Translations under genes and position numbers: made by a program
Shown: positions 30,851 through 40,432 of the stretch, piece after piece
Position numbering within the stretch: the stretch's first letter is position 1
Layout of the letters: each line of letters opens with the position of its first letter
NCBI RefSeq assembly: GCF_036010485.1
Contig: NZ_CP108568.1
Coordinates: 3,184,001-3,248,000, forward strand
Source of the DNA: Streptomyces sp. NBC_01198
GTDB lineage: Bacteria > Actinomycetota > Actinomycetes > Streptomycetales > Streptomycetaceae
Length of the DNA: 64,000 nucleotides
Direction: 5' to 3'
Notes under the pieces: generated by a model
Database searches by the model: none
The model's input: only the letters and a program-made list of their open reading frames with translations
What the model was told of the DNA's origin: nothing

Positions 30851-31648
30851 TCAGGCCGGCAGCAGGGCGAGCGAGGAGGACACCACCTGGAGCGAGACGC
30901 GGTGCGCGGCGGCGTCGTCCCGCGGCACCTGGACGCTGACGTCGGCGGAGGTGACGGCCGAGGTGACCGCGTAGCCGGTGCTGCCGCCCGGCAGCCGCAC
31001 CGTCATCGAGGCCGACGTGGCCTGCACGGACAGCGCGCCGGGGGCGCCGGAGAAGCCTACGTCGGCGCTGCCCGAGGTGACGTGGAGGCTGGCGCTGGCG
31101 GAGTGCAGGGCCACGGCGGTGAGCCGGTCGGACGCGGCCGTGACCTCCAGCGGCCCGCCGATCCCGGACAGGTCGGTCTCCCCCGACGTCTGGCGCAACC
31201 GCAGCCCGGTGCGGGCCGGCAGACGCAGCGACAGATCCCCGGCGCACGGTACGGCGAGGCCCGCGTCGTCGGCGCACTCCACGGCCACGGCGCCGTGGCC
31301 CGCGTCGCGGGTCCGCACCCGCAGGCCCTTGCCGTCGGAGCCGCGGAAGACGCCGCTGGCCGTGTGCGTGGCGGTGTCGGCGCTGACACTTATCCGGCCG
31401 GAGACGCCGTCCAGCACGACCGTGTCGGCGTCGCCCATGACGAGGTCGCCCACCCGGAAGTCGCCGTCGTGCAGGCCGCCGCCGTGCAGGCCGCTGTCCG
31501 GGCTGACGCTGTCCCGGTGCGCCACCGGGAAGCCCCCGCTGTCGCACGCGCCGAGCGTCAGCCCGAGGGCGACCACGCAGACGCCGACGTACATAGCACG
31601 GCGAAGAGGCCGTCCGGAAGGTCGGGAAGCAGCGGCAACGGTTTCCAT
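30851..31648 (-). CDS. DUF4097-like beta-helix lipoprotein
   Basis: A 265-aa secreted lipoprotein. The signal peptide (RRAMYVGVCVVALGL) ends with the lipobox LTLGAC and Cys35. The rest is a run of short beta strands with alternating small residues (DTVVLDGVSGRISVSAD, LRQTSGETDLSGIGGPLEV, LHVTSGSADVGFSG), as in DUF4097/putative adhesin proteins. The function is unknown. I chose the ATG at 31648; a GTG at 31699 in frame is possible but would bury the signal peptide. It is convergent with the SnoaL-like gene. Confidence 0.75.
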   Translation of the reverse strand: METVAAASRPSGRPLRRAMYVGVCVVALGLTLGACDSGGFPVAHRDSVSPDSGLHGGGLHDGDFRVGDLVMGDADTVVLDGVSGRISVSADTATHTASGVFRGSDGKGLRVRTRDAGHGAVAVECADDAGLAVPCAGDLSLRLPARTGLRLRQTSGETDLSGIGGPLEVTAASDRLTAVALHSASASLHVTSGSADVGFSGAPGALSVQATSASMTVRLPGGSTGYAVTSAVTSADVSVQVPRDDAAAHRVSLQVVSSSLALLPA

Positions 31649-31820
31649 AAGGCCCGTCTGCCCCACGCCGAACACGCCAACCCGGCCCCGGACGGACACA
31701 CATTCGGGTGATCCGCCCGGCGTGTCGCCGCTCCCGCCGCCGCGGTACCCGCACGGTGAGAATCAGGCGGGTGGTCTGCCATTTCAGGTGGGACATCCCC
31801 GGCGTGGTGGGAGGTGTGCC

Positions 31821-31952
31821 ATGGTCTTCGACGGGATGTGGCAGACGGTTCAGCGGGCGATCGAATCTCCCGAGAAAACCGCCCGGCTGATCGCGATCCT
31901 GATCACGATGGGGACGTTCGCCGCCATCTTCGCCTGGCTCTGGCGAGCATGA
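31821..31952 (+). CDS. Small single-span membrane protein, hypothetical
   Basis: A 43-aa reading frame: a short amphipathic start (MVFDGMWQTVQRAIES), a charged stretch, then one membrane span (LIAILITMGTFAAIFAWLW) and RA at the end. GGGAGG lies 6-7 nt before the ATG. The clean ribosome-binding site, membrane span and absence of overlapping genes argue for a real gene. No function can be assigned. Confidence 0.6.
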   Translation: MVFDGMWQTVQRAIESPEKTARLIAILITMGTFAAIFAWLWRA

Positions 31953-32527
31953 GCCCCCACGAGGAACGCTGACGGGCTGTCACGGCCCGTGCCCGGCGTC
32001 GCACTCCGGACGATGACATCCGTCCGCGGGACGCGGTGCACCAGCCCCGCGGGCGCGGGGAGCACAGGGGCTGACCAGGCGTTCCAGGACGTGGCGCAGG
32101 GGATTCTACTTACCCTGCGAGACTCGGGCATTTCGGTCAACCTGCCCTCCGTGGACGCCAGGTCGCGCTGAAGCGCCTTCCCTGCACGTTACGGGGCGCC
32201 CGCCCCAAGAGCCGGGCAGATGGAGGAAGTTGCGATCGGGGTGGGTGTCCCCGAAGTGCGGTGCGACGAGGCGGGTGGGGGGGAGTAGCGGACTCGCGTG
32301 GCTCGGGCGAGCGTGCAGCGCTGGGTGCTGGGGGGGCTGCCGCCTCCTCGCCCGGTCCCTCGACAGCGGTGACTCGGCGATCCCGCGCCCGGATCCCGTC
32401 CACGTCCCGTCCACGAAAGCCGGTGGACGGCGGGCCGGGGCGGGTCCGGGGGGACCCGGGTGCCCCGAGGTGGGGCAAAACAAAGGTCCCTGGCCTGCAT
32501 CGCTGCAGGTCAGGGACCTCTTCCATG
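31953..32527. other. Intergenic region before tRNA-Tyr
   Basis: 575 bases in which I find no supported gene. The right end holds the tRNA-Tyr terminator (32484-32519). Short open frames on both strands (for example 31989-32171 plus and 31850-32140 minus) have no ribosome-binding site or recognisable sequence. The stretch 32230-32460 is very GC-rich and low in structure. Confidence 0.6.
32484..32519 (-). terminator. Terminator of tRNA-Tyr
   Basis: A 16-bp stem (AGGTCCCTGGCCTGCA at 32484-32499 with 32504-32519, one G-T pair) with a 4-nt loop is followed on the minus strand by TTTGTTTTGCC. It begins 9 bases after the tRNA-Tyr 3' end. Confidence 0.85.
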
Positions 32528-32609
32528 TGGCGGCACGTGGATTCGAACCACGGTAGGCTAAGCCGACGGATTTACAGTCCGCTCCCATTGGCCGCTCGGG
32601 CATACCGCC
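32528..32609 (-). tRNA. tRNA-Tyr (anticodon GTA)
   Basis: An 82-nt class II tRNA with a long variable arm (GTCGGCTTAGCCTACC). The acceptor GGCGGTA pairs with TGCCGCC, the anticodon loop is CTGTAAA and the T-arm has GGTTCGAATCC. CCA is not encoded. Confidence 0.96.
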
Positions 32610-32822
32610 ATGGGATGACGCCGTGGGACTGGTCCGCTGTTCGCGGAGGTCCGTGGCGACGACGTAAACGATACCCGATGCGCAGGGGTGGTCCGCCACC
32701 GGATTGATCAGCGCGCTGGGGGTGCGCGGTGGCTAGGGTGGTGGGTGACGGGCCGGCGACGGGCCGTGCGACAGATGGATCGATGGAACGCCGATGGAAC
32801 ACAGTCAAGGAGCCCACTGAAG

Positions 32823-33311
32823 ATGGCCGACTCCAGTTTCGACATCGTCTCGAAGGTCGAGCGGCAGGAGGTCGACAACGCCCTCAACCAGGCCGCGAAG
32901 GAGATCTCGCAGCGCTACGACTTCAAGAACGTCGGGGCGTCGATCGCGTGGTCGGGCGAGAAGATCCTGATGGAGGCGAATTCCGAGGAGCGCGTCAAGG
33001 CGATCCTGGACGTCTTCGAGACGAAGCTGGTCAAGCGCGGGATCTCGCTCAAGGCGCTGGACGCGGGTGAGCCGCAGCTGTCCGGCAAGGAGTACAAGAT
33101 CTTCGCCTCGATCGAGGAAGGCATCTCGCAGGACAACGCGAAGAAGGTCGCGAAGATCATCCGCGACGAGGGGCCGAAGGGCGTCAAGGCCCAGGTGCAG
33201 GGGGACGAGCTGCGGGTCAGCTCGAAGAGCCGGGACGATCTGCAGGCGGTGCAGGCGCTGCTCAAGGGCAAGGACCTGGACTTCGCGCTGCAGTTCGTCA
33301 ACTACCGCTGA
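32823..33311 (+). CDS. YajQ-family nucleotide-binding protein
   Basis: A 162-aa protein of the YajQ/DUF520 family ([31 protein letters not shown], then [15 protein letters not shown] and the C-terminal [10 protein letters not shown]). It has two ferredoxin-like domains. In Xanthomonas and Pseudomonas relatives bind cyclic-di-GMP; elsewhere they were described as RNA or nucleotide binders. The role in actinobacteria is unproven. The ATG at 32823 gives the family-normal N-terminus. It ends at a strong shared terminator. Confidence 0.93.
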   Translation: MADSSFDIVSKVERQEVDNALNQAAKEISQRYDFKNVGASIAWSGEKILMEANSEERVKAILDVFETKLVKRGISLKALDAGEPQLSGKEYKIFASIEEGISQDNAKKVAKIIRDEGPKGVKAQVQGDELRVSSKSRDDLQAVQALLKGKDLDFALQFVNYR

Positions 33312-33366
33312 GCCGTGGCCGCGGCGGGCGCTCGGCGTCCGGCCGGGGCAAGGGACGGTGGTCACA

Positions 33367-33410
33367 CGAGAGGGCCGTCGGGGCGTGCAGGCGCCCCGCC
33401 GGCCCTCTCG
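33367..33410. terminator. Bidirectional terminator between yajQ and the hemerythrin gene
   Basis: A 19-bp stem with a single mismatch pairs 33367-33385 (CGAGAGGGCCGTCGGGGCG) with 33392-33410 around a 6-nt loop, between convergent stops. Confidence 0.85.
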
Positions 33411-33432
33411 CGTCCGGGCGGACGGCAGGGGG

Positions 33433-34098
33433 CTACGCCCTGCCGTAGCCGGTCGCCCAGGGGTTCAGCTCCGCGTACTGCTGTCGCCATGCGCGGCGGT
33501 ACTGCGCGACCACCGGCGGGGGGAAGATCGCGAGGATCTGGTCCGCCCGCTCCGGGGTGGCGCCGTCCAGCAGCCATGGGACGTAGCGCGGTGCGAGGCC
33601 CTGGCCGACACCATTGCGCTGGGAGTCGGCGAACCTGACCCAGTCGGCGGTGGGCAGTTCACGTGACATCAGCGGAAGAGCGTCGCCCTCCTCGTGCGTG
33701 AGGTGGGCGTTGAGCGCGGTGGCGAAGGCGTCGGCGGCGTCACCGAGGGCGGCGTGGCCGCCTTCCTGGTCGGCGAGCGCCGCGTCGATCGCGGCGATCA
33801 GCGGGTCGATCGTCTCGTGCTCCTCCTCCATCGCGTCGAGGAGTTCGACCTCGTCGGGGCGGTCGACCAGGATCTCCCGCATCCGGGGCCAGAGGATCTC
33901 GTCCTCGGCCGAGTGATGGATGATCAGGAAGCGCTTGAGCAGGTCCCACCCGAAGTGGGTGGCGGTGAGCCGCGCCGGGTCGTCACCGGTGACGGCGGCG
34001 GACTTGGCGACGGCCGCCACGTCGCGGCGCAGCCCGTCGTGGAAGGCGTACATCATCAGGAGATCGCCGCTCTCGCCCGGCTGACGCGCTGTGGTCAT
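33433..34098 (-). CDS. Hemerythrin HHE-domain protein
   Basis: A 221-aa four-helix protein. Candidate di-iron ligands are in YAFHDGLRRD, FLIIHHSAEDEILWPRM, EEEHETIDPLI and LNAHLTHEEGDALPLM, the normal HHE pattern. Such proteins bind O2 or NO or sense oxygen. The C-terminal third (APRYVPWLLDGATPERADQI, then WRQQYAELNPWATGYGRA) is the extension typical of actinobacterial members. I chose ATG 34098, with GAGGAG upstream; a GTG one codon earlier is possible. Confidence 0.9.
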   Translation of the reverse strand: MTTARQPGESGDLLMMYAFHDGLRRDVAAVAKSAAVTGDDPARLTATHFGWDLLKRFLIIHHSAEDEILWPRMREILVDRPDEVELLDAMEEEHETIDPLIAAIDAALADQEGGHAALGDAADAFATALNAHLTHEEGDALPLMSRELPTADWVRFADSQRNGVGQGLAPRYVPWLLDGATPERADQILAIFPPPVVAQYRRAWRQQYAELNPWATGYGRA

Positions 34099-34227
34099 CA
34101 CAACTCTCCTCGGAGCAGGCAGTGAACCGGCACTGGACCATCGCCCACGACGATATCGTCAGCTACCTGAACCGTCAATATTCATATGCGTTGTCTCCCG
34201 CAACCCTCAGCCGCCGGGCTCCGGCGG

Positions 34228-34695
34228 CTACTGCGCCGCCTGCAACTCCTTGACCACCACGAGCGCGTCGTCTATGTGACCGCCGATGTTCATCATCGAG
34301 GAGAACGCGTGCCGGATGACGCCGTCGCGGTCGATGACGAAGGTGATGCGTCCGGGGACCACACCGCCCAGCGTCGCGGCGCCGTACTGCTTGCGCACCG
34401 CGCGGCCCGCGTCCGACAGCAGGGTGAAGGGCAGCTCGTGCTGCCCGGCGAACTTCTCGTGCGAGGCCACCGAGTCGGAGCTGACGCCGATCACCTCGGC
34501 GCCGGCGTCGGTGAAGCTCTCGTAGCTGTCGCGGAAGCTGCACGCCTCCGCGGTGCACCCGCGGGTGTTGTCCTTGGGGTAGAAGTAGAGCACCACGACC
34601 TTCTCGCCCAGGAAGTCGCTGAGCGTCACCGGCTCCCCCGCCTGGTTGGGAAGCGTGAAGTCAGGTGCCTTGTCGCCGACCTGCAGGGTGCCCAT
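34228..34695 (-). CDS. bcp: Thioredoxin-dependent peroxiredoxin, Bcp/PrxQ type
   Basis: A 155-aa peroxiredoxin that reduces hydrogen and organic peroxides in the cytoplasm. The active-site motif PxxxTxxC reads PKDNTRGC (P40, T44, C47 peroxidatic), with the resolving C52 five residues later, the alpha2-helix atypical arrangement of Bcp. The residue after T44 is Arg in place of the more common Pro. The downstream [19 protein letters not shown] and GRITFVID segments are typical. It lies between the hemerythrin gene and the double-MarR gene, all on the same strand. Confidence 0.93.
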   Translation of the reverse strand: MGTLQVGDKAPDFTLPNQAGEPVTLSDFLGEKVVVLYFYPKDNTRGCTAEACSFRDSYESFTDAGAEVIGVSSDSVASHEKFAGQHELPFTLLSDAGRAVRKQYGAATLGGVVPGRITFVIDRDGVIRHAFSSMMNIGGHIDDALVVVKELQAAQ

Positions 34696-34805
34696 GGGTC
34701 ATCTCCTCGACATCGGGGCAGCGTTGCCCGTTCGGCTCCCATCCTCGCGCAACCGGGGGCGCGGCGGGGCTCCGGGTTTGCGCGGACCGCGGGCGGGGGG
34801 CGAGG

Positions 34806-35693
34806 TCAGCTGTCGGCGCGCAGCAGTGCGGCCAGCAGCGCCGCCAGTTCGGCCCTGCCGTCCGCGCCGAGCGCCGTGCCCATCTCCGCCTCCGCGGCCT
34901 CGACGACCCCGCGGGCACCGCGCAGCGCGACCCGGCCGGCCTCGGTGATGCGCAGGGCGTAGCGGCGGCGGTCCTGCGGGTCGCGGTCACGTGCCACCCG
35001 GCCGGCCCGCTCCAGGTCGTCCACCACCTGGAGCACCGCCTGCTCGCTGATGGCCAGCCGCCGGGCGAGCTGCTGCTGCGAGCAGGCCGCGCCTGCCAGC
35101 ACGGTCAGCGCGCCGAAGTGCCTGGCCTGCAGGGCGCTGTCGGCCAGCGCGGCCTCGATGCGGTGGCGTACGAAGTGGTGCGCCTGGGTGATCAGCGAAC
35201 CGGTGCGGTGCGGGCCCCCCTGGGGGCGGGAGAGCAGTTCGGCCAGCAGGGCGTCGAGGCGGTCGCGCTCGGCGGCGGTCAGGCCCGCGGTGAGCTTGTC
35301 GTCGGCGGCGGCCACGGCCGGGTCCATCGCTTTGACCGCCGCCCTGCCGTCCTCGGTGAGCGCCAGGACGTACGAGCGCCGGTCGTCGGGATTGCGCGCC
35401 CGGGTGACCTGTCCCGCGGCCTCGAAGCGGTCGATCAGCTTGACCATGGTGGTGCGGTTGATGCCGAGCCGGTCGCCGAGGTCCTGCTGGGAGTAGGCGG
35501 CGCCGGGCTCGCCGAGGGCGTCGAGGACCTGGAAGTCGCGGGCGCTGCCCGCGCCCTCCGTGGTCCCGGTGAAGTCCGGGGCGAGGCGGTTGGCGAGGGC
35601 GTAGGCGCGACGCAGCAGATACGCGGCGTAGCCGGCGAGGCCGGGGGGCACTTCCGCGCCCGCGGCCTGCGTGCTGAGCGCGTCGACGTCCAC
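34806..35693 (-). CDS. Tandem double-MarR transcriptional regulator
   Basis: A 295-aa protein made of two MarR units in one chain. Unit 1 (about residues 20-157) has the wHTH YSQQDLGDRLGINRTTMVKL and the wing NPDDRRSYVLALTEDG. Unit 2 (about 165-290) has CSQQQLARRLAISEQAVLQV and the wing DPQDRRRYALRITEAG. Ordinary MarR proteins are about 150 aa and dimerise; here a covalent pseudo-dimer is likely. The neighbouring peroxiredoxin gene 110 bp downstream suggests a redox or phenolic signal, which is inference. Confidence 0.88.
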   Translation of the reverse strand: MDVDALSTQAAGAEVPPGLAGYAAYLLRRAYALANRLAPDFTGTTEGAGSARDFQVLDALGEPGAAYSQQDLGDRLGINRTTMVKLIDRFEAAGQVTRARNPDDRRSYVLALTEDGRAAVKAMDPAVAAADDKLTAGLTAAERDRLDALLAELLSRPQGGPHRTGSLITQAHHFVRHRIEAALADSALQARHFGALTVLAGAACSQQQLARRLAISEQAVLQVVDDLERAGRVARDRDPQDRRRYALRITEAGRVALRGARGVVEAAEAEMGTALGADGRAELAALLAALLRADS

Positions 35694-35885
35694 AGCCGTG
35701 CACCTCCGCAGCCGAGACTAGCAGGGCGCAGCCGTCTGACCAGGGGCCCGACGGGTCGGACCGGGTCGTGGGGGCGGGCCCCGCGTCACCGCTGTGACGC
35801 GGGAGGCGGGGCGGGTGGGCGAGCCGGCTCCCGGGGTCGCGTACACCGCGGGTCTCGGGCGGCGCACCTAACCCGGGGAGGCGGG

Positions 35886-36287
35886 TCAGCGGACCCGGCG
35901 GGCGCCGAAGGGCTCGTCGCTGGGCACGATCTCCCGGCCCAGCGGCATCAGCGAGAGCGGGATCAGCTTGAAGTTCGGGATCGCCAGCGGGATGCCGATG
36001 ATGGTGATCGCCAGCGCGATGCCCGTGACGATGTGCCCCAGGGCCAGCCACCAGCCGGCCAGGACCAGCCACAGCACGTTGCCGACCAGCGAGCCGGTGC
36101 CCGCGTCCCGGCGTTCCACCGTGGTGTAGCCGAAGGGCCACAGCGCGTAGATGCCGATGCGGAACGCCGCGATGCCGAAGGGGATGCCGATGATGGTGAT
36201 GCACAGGATGAGTCCGGCCAGGAAGTAGCCGAGGCACAGCCACAGACCGCACAGCACCAGCCAGATGACGTTCAGAACAGTTCTCAT
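35886..36287 (-). CDS. YccF-family membrane protein
   Basis: A 133-aa membrane protein of the YccF/DUF307 family. It contains two copies of the family repeat: NVIWLVLCGLWLCLGYFLAG with ITIIGIPFGIAAFRI, and NVLWLVLAGWWLALGHIVTG with ITIIGIPLAIPNFKL. The function is unknown. Its ATG overlaps the htpX stop by one base (TGATG), so the two genes are translationally coupled. Confidence 0.9.
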   Translation of the reverse strand: MRTVLNVIWLVLCGLWLCLGYFLAGLILCITIIGIPFGIAAFRIGIYALWPFGYTTVERRDAGTGSLVGNVLWLVLAGWWLALGHIVTGIALAITIIGIPLAIPNFKLIPLSLMPLGREIVPSDEPFGARRVR

Positions 36288-37144
36288 CAGGGTCGCCCTG
36301 CCATCCGTTCGAGGCGGGTGATGCGCTCAGCCATCGGGGGGTGGGTCGAGAACAGCTTGGACGCGTCGCCCGGGCGGAAAGGGTTTGCGATCATCATATG
36401 ACTGGCGGTCTCCAAGCGCGGCTCGGGAGGCAGCGGCAGCTGCCTCGTCCCGGCGTCGAGCTTGCGCAGGGCGGAGGCCAGGGCCAGCGGGTCGCCGGTG
36501 AGGCGGGCGCCGGAGGCGTCGGCCTCGTACTCCCGGGAGCGGGAGACGGCGAGCTGGATCAGCGAGGCGGCGATCGGGCCGAGGAGCATCATCAGCAGCA
36601 GGCCGACGATGCCGGGCCCGTCGTCGTCGTCCGAGCGGCCCACCGGGATGAGCCAGGCGAAATTGACCAGGAAGACCACGACGGAGGCGAGGGTGCCGGC
36701 CACCGAGGAGATGAGGATGTCGCGGTTGTAGACGTGGCTCAGCTCGTGGCCGATGACGCCGCGCAGTTCGCGCTCGTCGAGGATGCGCATGATGCCCTCG
36801 GTGCAGCAGACCGCGGCATTGCGCGGGTTGCGGCCGGTGGCGAACGCGTTGGGCGCCTCGGTCGGCGAGATGTACAGCCGCGGCATGGGCTGCCGGGCGG
36901 CCGTCGACAGTTCACGCACGATCCGGTACAGCGCGGGCGCCTCGAACTCGCTGACCGGGCGGGCGCGCATCGCGCGTAGCGCGAGCTTGTCGCTGTTCCA
37001 GTACGCGTAAGCGTTGGTGCCCAGGGCGATGACGAGCGCCACGATGAGCCCGGTCCGGCCGAAGATGCTGCCGATGGCCAGGATGAGTGCGGACAGGACG
37101 CCGAGAAGAACGGCGGTCTTCAACCCGTTGTGCCGGCGGTGCAC
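36287..37144 (-). CDS. htpX: Membrane zinc metalloprotease HtpX (M48)
   Basis: A 285-aa M48 peptidase for membrane protein quality control. Two N-terminal membrane spans (about residues 8-50) precede the catalytic motif HELSH at 133-137; the third ligand region is [10 protein letters not shown] near residue 205. Two further hydrophobic segments lie at about 145-195. The GTG at 37144 has GGAGGG 6 nt upstream. It lies downstream of nuoN after 160 bp and is coupled to yccF. Confidence 0.94.
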   Translation of the reverse strand: MHRRHNGLKTAVLLGVLSALILAIGSIFGRTGLIVALVIALGTNAYAYWNSDKLALRAMRARPVSEFEAPALYRIVRELSTAARQPMPRLYISPTEAPNAFATGRNPRNAAVCCTEGIMRILDERELRGVIGHELSHVYNRDILISSVAGTLASVVVFLVNFAWLIPVGRSDDDDGPGIVGLLLMMLLGPIAASLIQLAVSRSREYEADASGARLTGDPLALASALRKLDAGTRQLPLPPEPRLETASHMMIANPFRPGDASKLFSTHPPMAERITRLERMAGRP

Positions 37145-37304
37145 GTGCGCCCTCCAGATTCTGCGGTGTACCGGGGAGGCTCTCCCAAGGAGAACCTCCT
37201 GTTCTGTCCAACGCCACCGGGGCGGCGCCAGTTCCCTTGCGCGTACCCGCGCGCACGGACAGCTACCAGCCAGGACCAGCGCGGGGAGGCCGGGCGCGGG
37301 AGGG

Positions 37305-38861
37305 TCAGAGCAGGGTGCCCTGGGCGTACCTGAGGACCAGCTGCGGTGCTCCCGACAGGGCGATCGCGGCCACCGCGGTCAGCGCGACGGCCAGGGTGAG
37401 CCCGGCCGGCACCCGCTCCTCGGCGAGGACCGCGACGGGCACCTCTGCGGTACGTGCGCCGGTCGGCGCGCCGTCACGTGACCGGGCCGCCGCGGTGTCG
37501 GGTGCGGCGGTGAAGAGCAGGGCGGTCCAGCGCAGGTAGTACACGAGGGCGATGGCGACGTTCACCGCCATGATCACCGCGAGCCAGCCGTGCTGGGCGC
37601 CGACCGCCGAGGAGAAGACGGCGACCTTCGCGAACAGCCCGATCACGCCGGGCGGCAGTCCGGCCAGGCAGAGCAGGAAGAAGGCGAGCGCGAGGGCGGC
37701 CGCCGGGCGGGAGGCGTAGAGGCCGCGGTAATCGCTCAGGCGGCTGTGCGGCGCCGTGCGCTCGACCAGGGCGACGACCGCGAAGGCGCCGAGGTTCACC
37801 ACGCCGTACATCAGCGCGTACGCGACGGTGGTGCCGATCTCGTGCGCCGGGTCATCGGCGGACGCGGCGGCGGCGAGCGGGACCAGCAGGTAGCCCGCCT
37901 GCCCGATCGAGGACCAGGCCAGCAGCCGCACCGCGCTGCGCGGCACGTCGGGCCGCTGCCGCAGGGCGCCGACATTGCCCACGGTCATGGTCAGGGCGGC
38001 CAGCACACCGATCGCCGGGCCCCACACGCTGGTGTACGGGCGGAAGGCGACGACGGTGACCAGGATCAGCCCGGAGAAGCCGGCCGCCTTGCCCACCACC
38101 GACAGATACGCGGCGACCGGCAGCGGCGCGCCCGCGTAGCTGTCGGGCACCCAGAAGTGGAAGGGCGCCACGGCCAGCTTGAAGGCGAAGCCGACCAGGG
38201 TCAGGGCCACGCCCGCCCTGGCCAGGGTGTGCAGCTGGCCGGGGGTGTGGGTGAGGCCGCCGGCGACCTCGGCCAGGTGCAGGGTGCCGGTGGCCGCGTA
38301 GACGAAGCTGATGCCGAGCAGCGACACGGCGGTGGCGGTCACCGAGGTCAGGAAGAACTTCAGCGCGGCCTCGCTGGACAGCCGGTCGTCGCGGCGCAGG
38401 CCCACCAGCGCGAAGGCGGGCAGCGTCGTCACTTCGAGGGCGACGATCAGCGTGGCCAGGTCGCGGGAGGCGGGCAGCAGGGCGGCGCCGGCGGCGGAGG
38501 ACAGCAGCAGGAACCAGTATTCACCCGTGGGGATCCGCTCCGTCGTGCCGATCGAGAGCAGCGCGGTCAGCAGCGCGCCGCCCAGCACCAGGGCCTGGAT
38601 CACCAGGGCGAAGTGGTCGGCGGCGTAGGAGCAGCCGCCGGTGCCCGTGCCGCTCTGGCAGAAGGTGGTCCGTTGGCCGTCACGCAGCGGGATCAGGGTG
38701 AGCGCGGCGGCCAGCAGCCCGGCGGCGGTGATCCAGCCGAGCAGCGGCTTGCGGTCCTGCGGCAGGAAGAGGTCGGCGACCAGGACGGCCACGGCGAGCG
38801 CGGCCGGGATGACCACGGGGGTGAGCGCCGTCCAGTCGACGGACTGCACGAGGGACGGCAT
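37305..38861 (-). CDS. nuoN: NADH-quinone oxidoreductase subunit N (partial complex I set)
   Basis: A 518-aa antiporter-like proton-pumping subunit. The conserved membrane glutamate lies in [18 protein letters not shown], and pumping lysines in [16 protein letters not shown] and [14 protein letters not shown]. Start and stop of nuoM overlap as TGATG at 38861. It is the last gene of the nuoABCHIJKLMN operon, which lacks nuoD, E, F and G. Confidence 0.93.
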   Translation of the reverse strand: MPSLVQSVDWTALTPVVIPAALAVAVLVADLFLPQDRKPLLGWITAAGLLAAALTLIPLRDGQRTTFCQSGTGTGGCSYAADHFALVIQALVLGGALLTALLSIGTTERIPTGEYWFLLLSSAAGAALLPASRDLATLIVALEVTTLPAFALVGLRRDDRLSSEAALKFFLTSVTATAVSLLGISFVYAATGTLHLAEVAGGLTHTPGQLHTLARAGVALTLVGFAFKLAVAPFHFWVPDSYAGAPLPVAAYLSVVGKAAGFSGLILVTVVAFRPYTSVWGPAIGVLAALTMTVGNVGALRQRPDVPRSAVRLLAWSSIGQAGYLLVPLAAAASADDPAHEIGTTVAYALMYGVVNLGAFAVVALVERTAPHSRLSDYRGLYASRPAAALALAFFLLCLAGLPPGVIGLFAKVAVFSSAVGAQHGWLAVIMAVNVAIALVYYLRWTALLFTAAPDTAAARSRDGAPTGARTAEVPVAVLAEERVPAGLTLAVALTAVAAIALSGAPQLVLRYAQGTLL

Positions 38862-40426
38862 CAGTGGCCTCCGAGCAGGGAGCGTACGGCCGGGTCGGTG
38901 AGTCCGAGCAGGGCGGCGGGCCACAGGCCGGCCAGGACGGTGAGGGCGGCCAGCGGCGTCCACGCGGCGAACTCGTACGCCTTGACGTCGGCGAGGGCGG
39001 GCCGCAGCTCCGCGGTCTCCCGGTCGCCCATGCAGACCCGGCGGACCACTGTCAGCAGGTAGCCGGCGGTCAGCAAGGTGCCGAAGGCGGCGAGTGCGGT
39101 GAAGGTGAGGTAGGCGGGGCGGCTCAGGCCCGCGCCGGGCTTGAACGCGCCGAACATCGCGAGCATCTCGCCCCAGAACCCGGCCAGGCCCGGCAGCCCG
39201 AGCGAGGCGACCGCGGCGAAGGCGAGCAGGCCGCCGAGCCGGGGGGCGCGGCCGTAGAGGGCAGCGCCGGTGCGGCCGGCGAGGTGGTCGAGGTCGCTGG
39301 AGCCGTAACGGTCCTTCACCGCGCCGACCAGGAAGAACAGCAGGCCGGTGATCAGGCCGTGGGCGATGTTCGCGAACAGCGCGCCGTTGACGCCGGTCGG
39401 GTTCAGCGAGGCGATGCCCAGCAGCACGAAGCCCATGTGGCCGACGGAGGAGTAGGCGATGAGCCGCTTGAGGTCGCCGCCGTTGCCCTGCCGGGCCAGG
39501 GCCAGGCAGGCCAGCGAGCCGTAGATGATGCCGACGACGGCGAAGGCGGCCAGGTAGGGCGCGAAGGTCTGGATGCCGCCCGGCGTGTCGGGCAGCACGA
39601 TCCGCACCAGGCCGTAGGTGCCCATCTTCAGCAGCACCCCGGCCAGCAGCACCGAGCCGACGGTCGGGGCGGCGGTGTGGGCGTCCGGGAGCCAGCTGTG
39701 CAGCGGCCACATCGGGGCCTTGATCGCCAGGCCGAGGCCGATGGCGAGGACCGCGATCAGCTGCGTGGAGTGACTGAGATGTGACCCGTTGTCAGTGGCG
39801 AGTGCCACCATGTCGAATGTGCCCGCTTTGATGCCGATGAGCAGCAGGCCGAGCAGCATGATCACGGAGCCGAGGAGGGTGTAGACGATGAAGCGCAGGG
39901 CCGACCGTTCCCGGTCGCCGCCGCCCCAGCGGGCGATCAGGAAGTACATCGGGATGAGGACCGTCTCGAAGGCCAGGAAGAACAGCATCAGGTCGAGTAC
40001 GGAGAAGGTGGCCAGCGTGCCTGCTTCCAGCAGGAGCAGCAGCGCGACGAAGGCCTTGGCCGACCCGCCGGGCGGCAGGTGGAAGTAGGAGTAGAGCGCG
40101 CACAGGAAGGTCAGCAGCGCGGTCAGGACGAGAAGGGGGAGCGAGATGCCGTCGACGCCGAGGTGGAGGTGGATCCTCAGCGCGGGGATCCAGTTGAGAT
40201 CGGTGCTCGCCTGCATCGTCGCCGGGTGGTCGTGGTCGAAGCCGGCCGCGAGCACGACGGCGAGGATCAGGACGGCGCCGGTGACGGTTACGCCGTGCCG
40301 CAGCACGGCCTGGTCGGGGTGCCGGCCGCGCAGACCGGGGGGCGGCGGGAGCAGGGCGCCGACCGCGCCGAGCAGCGGCAGCACCACGATCGCCGCGAGG
40401 ACGTACTGCAGGGCGGTGTCGTTCAC
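38861..40426 (-). CDS. nuoM: NADH-quinone oxidoreductase subunit M
   Basis: A 521-aa antiporter-like subunit. LFFLAFETVLIPMYFLIARWG carries the conserved glutamate, KAPMWPLHSWLPDAHTAAPT the broken-helix lysine region, and RLIAYSSVGHMGFVLLGI the quinol-side helix, all standard for NuoM. It starts at GTG 40426, 6 bp after nuoL. Confidence 0.95.
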   Translation of the reverse strand: MNDTALQYVLAAIVVLPLLGAVGALLPPPPGLRGRHPDQAVLRHGVTVTGAVLILAVVLAAGFDHDHPATMQASTDLNWIPALRIHLHLGVDGISLPLLVLTALLTFLCALYSYFHLPPGGSAKAFVALLLLLEAGTLATFSVLDLMLFFLAFETVLIPMYFLIARWGGGDRERSALRFIVYTLLGSVIMLLGLLLIGIKAGTFDMVALATDNGSHLSHSTQLIAVLAIGLGLAIKAPMWPLHSWLPDAHTAAPTVGSVLLAGVLLKMGTYGLVRIVLPDTPGGIQTFAPYLAAFAVVGIIYGSLACLALARQGNGGDLKRLIAYSSVGHMGFVLLGIASLNPTGVNGALFANIAHGLITGLLFFLVGAVKDRYGSSDLDHLAGRTGAALYGRAPRLGGLLAFAAVASLGLPGLAGFWGEMLAMFGAFKPGAGLSRPAYLTFTALAAFGTLLTAGYLLTVVRRVCMGDRETAELRPALADVKAYEFAAWTPLAALTVLAGLWPAALLGLTDPAVRSLLGGH

Positions 40427-40432
40427 TGGTTC

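Noticed and set aside
31850..32171. Short opposite-strand frames in the gap before tRNA-Tyr
   Set aside because: They overlap each other on opposite strands and lack ribosome-binding sites and family-like sequence.
27009..32609. The tRNA genes as an integration site for a mobile element
   Set aside because: No integrase, no duplicated tRNA 3' end and no foreign gene set were seen; the tRNA order is the normal one for streptomycetes.
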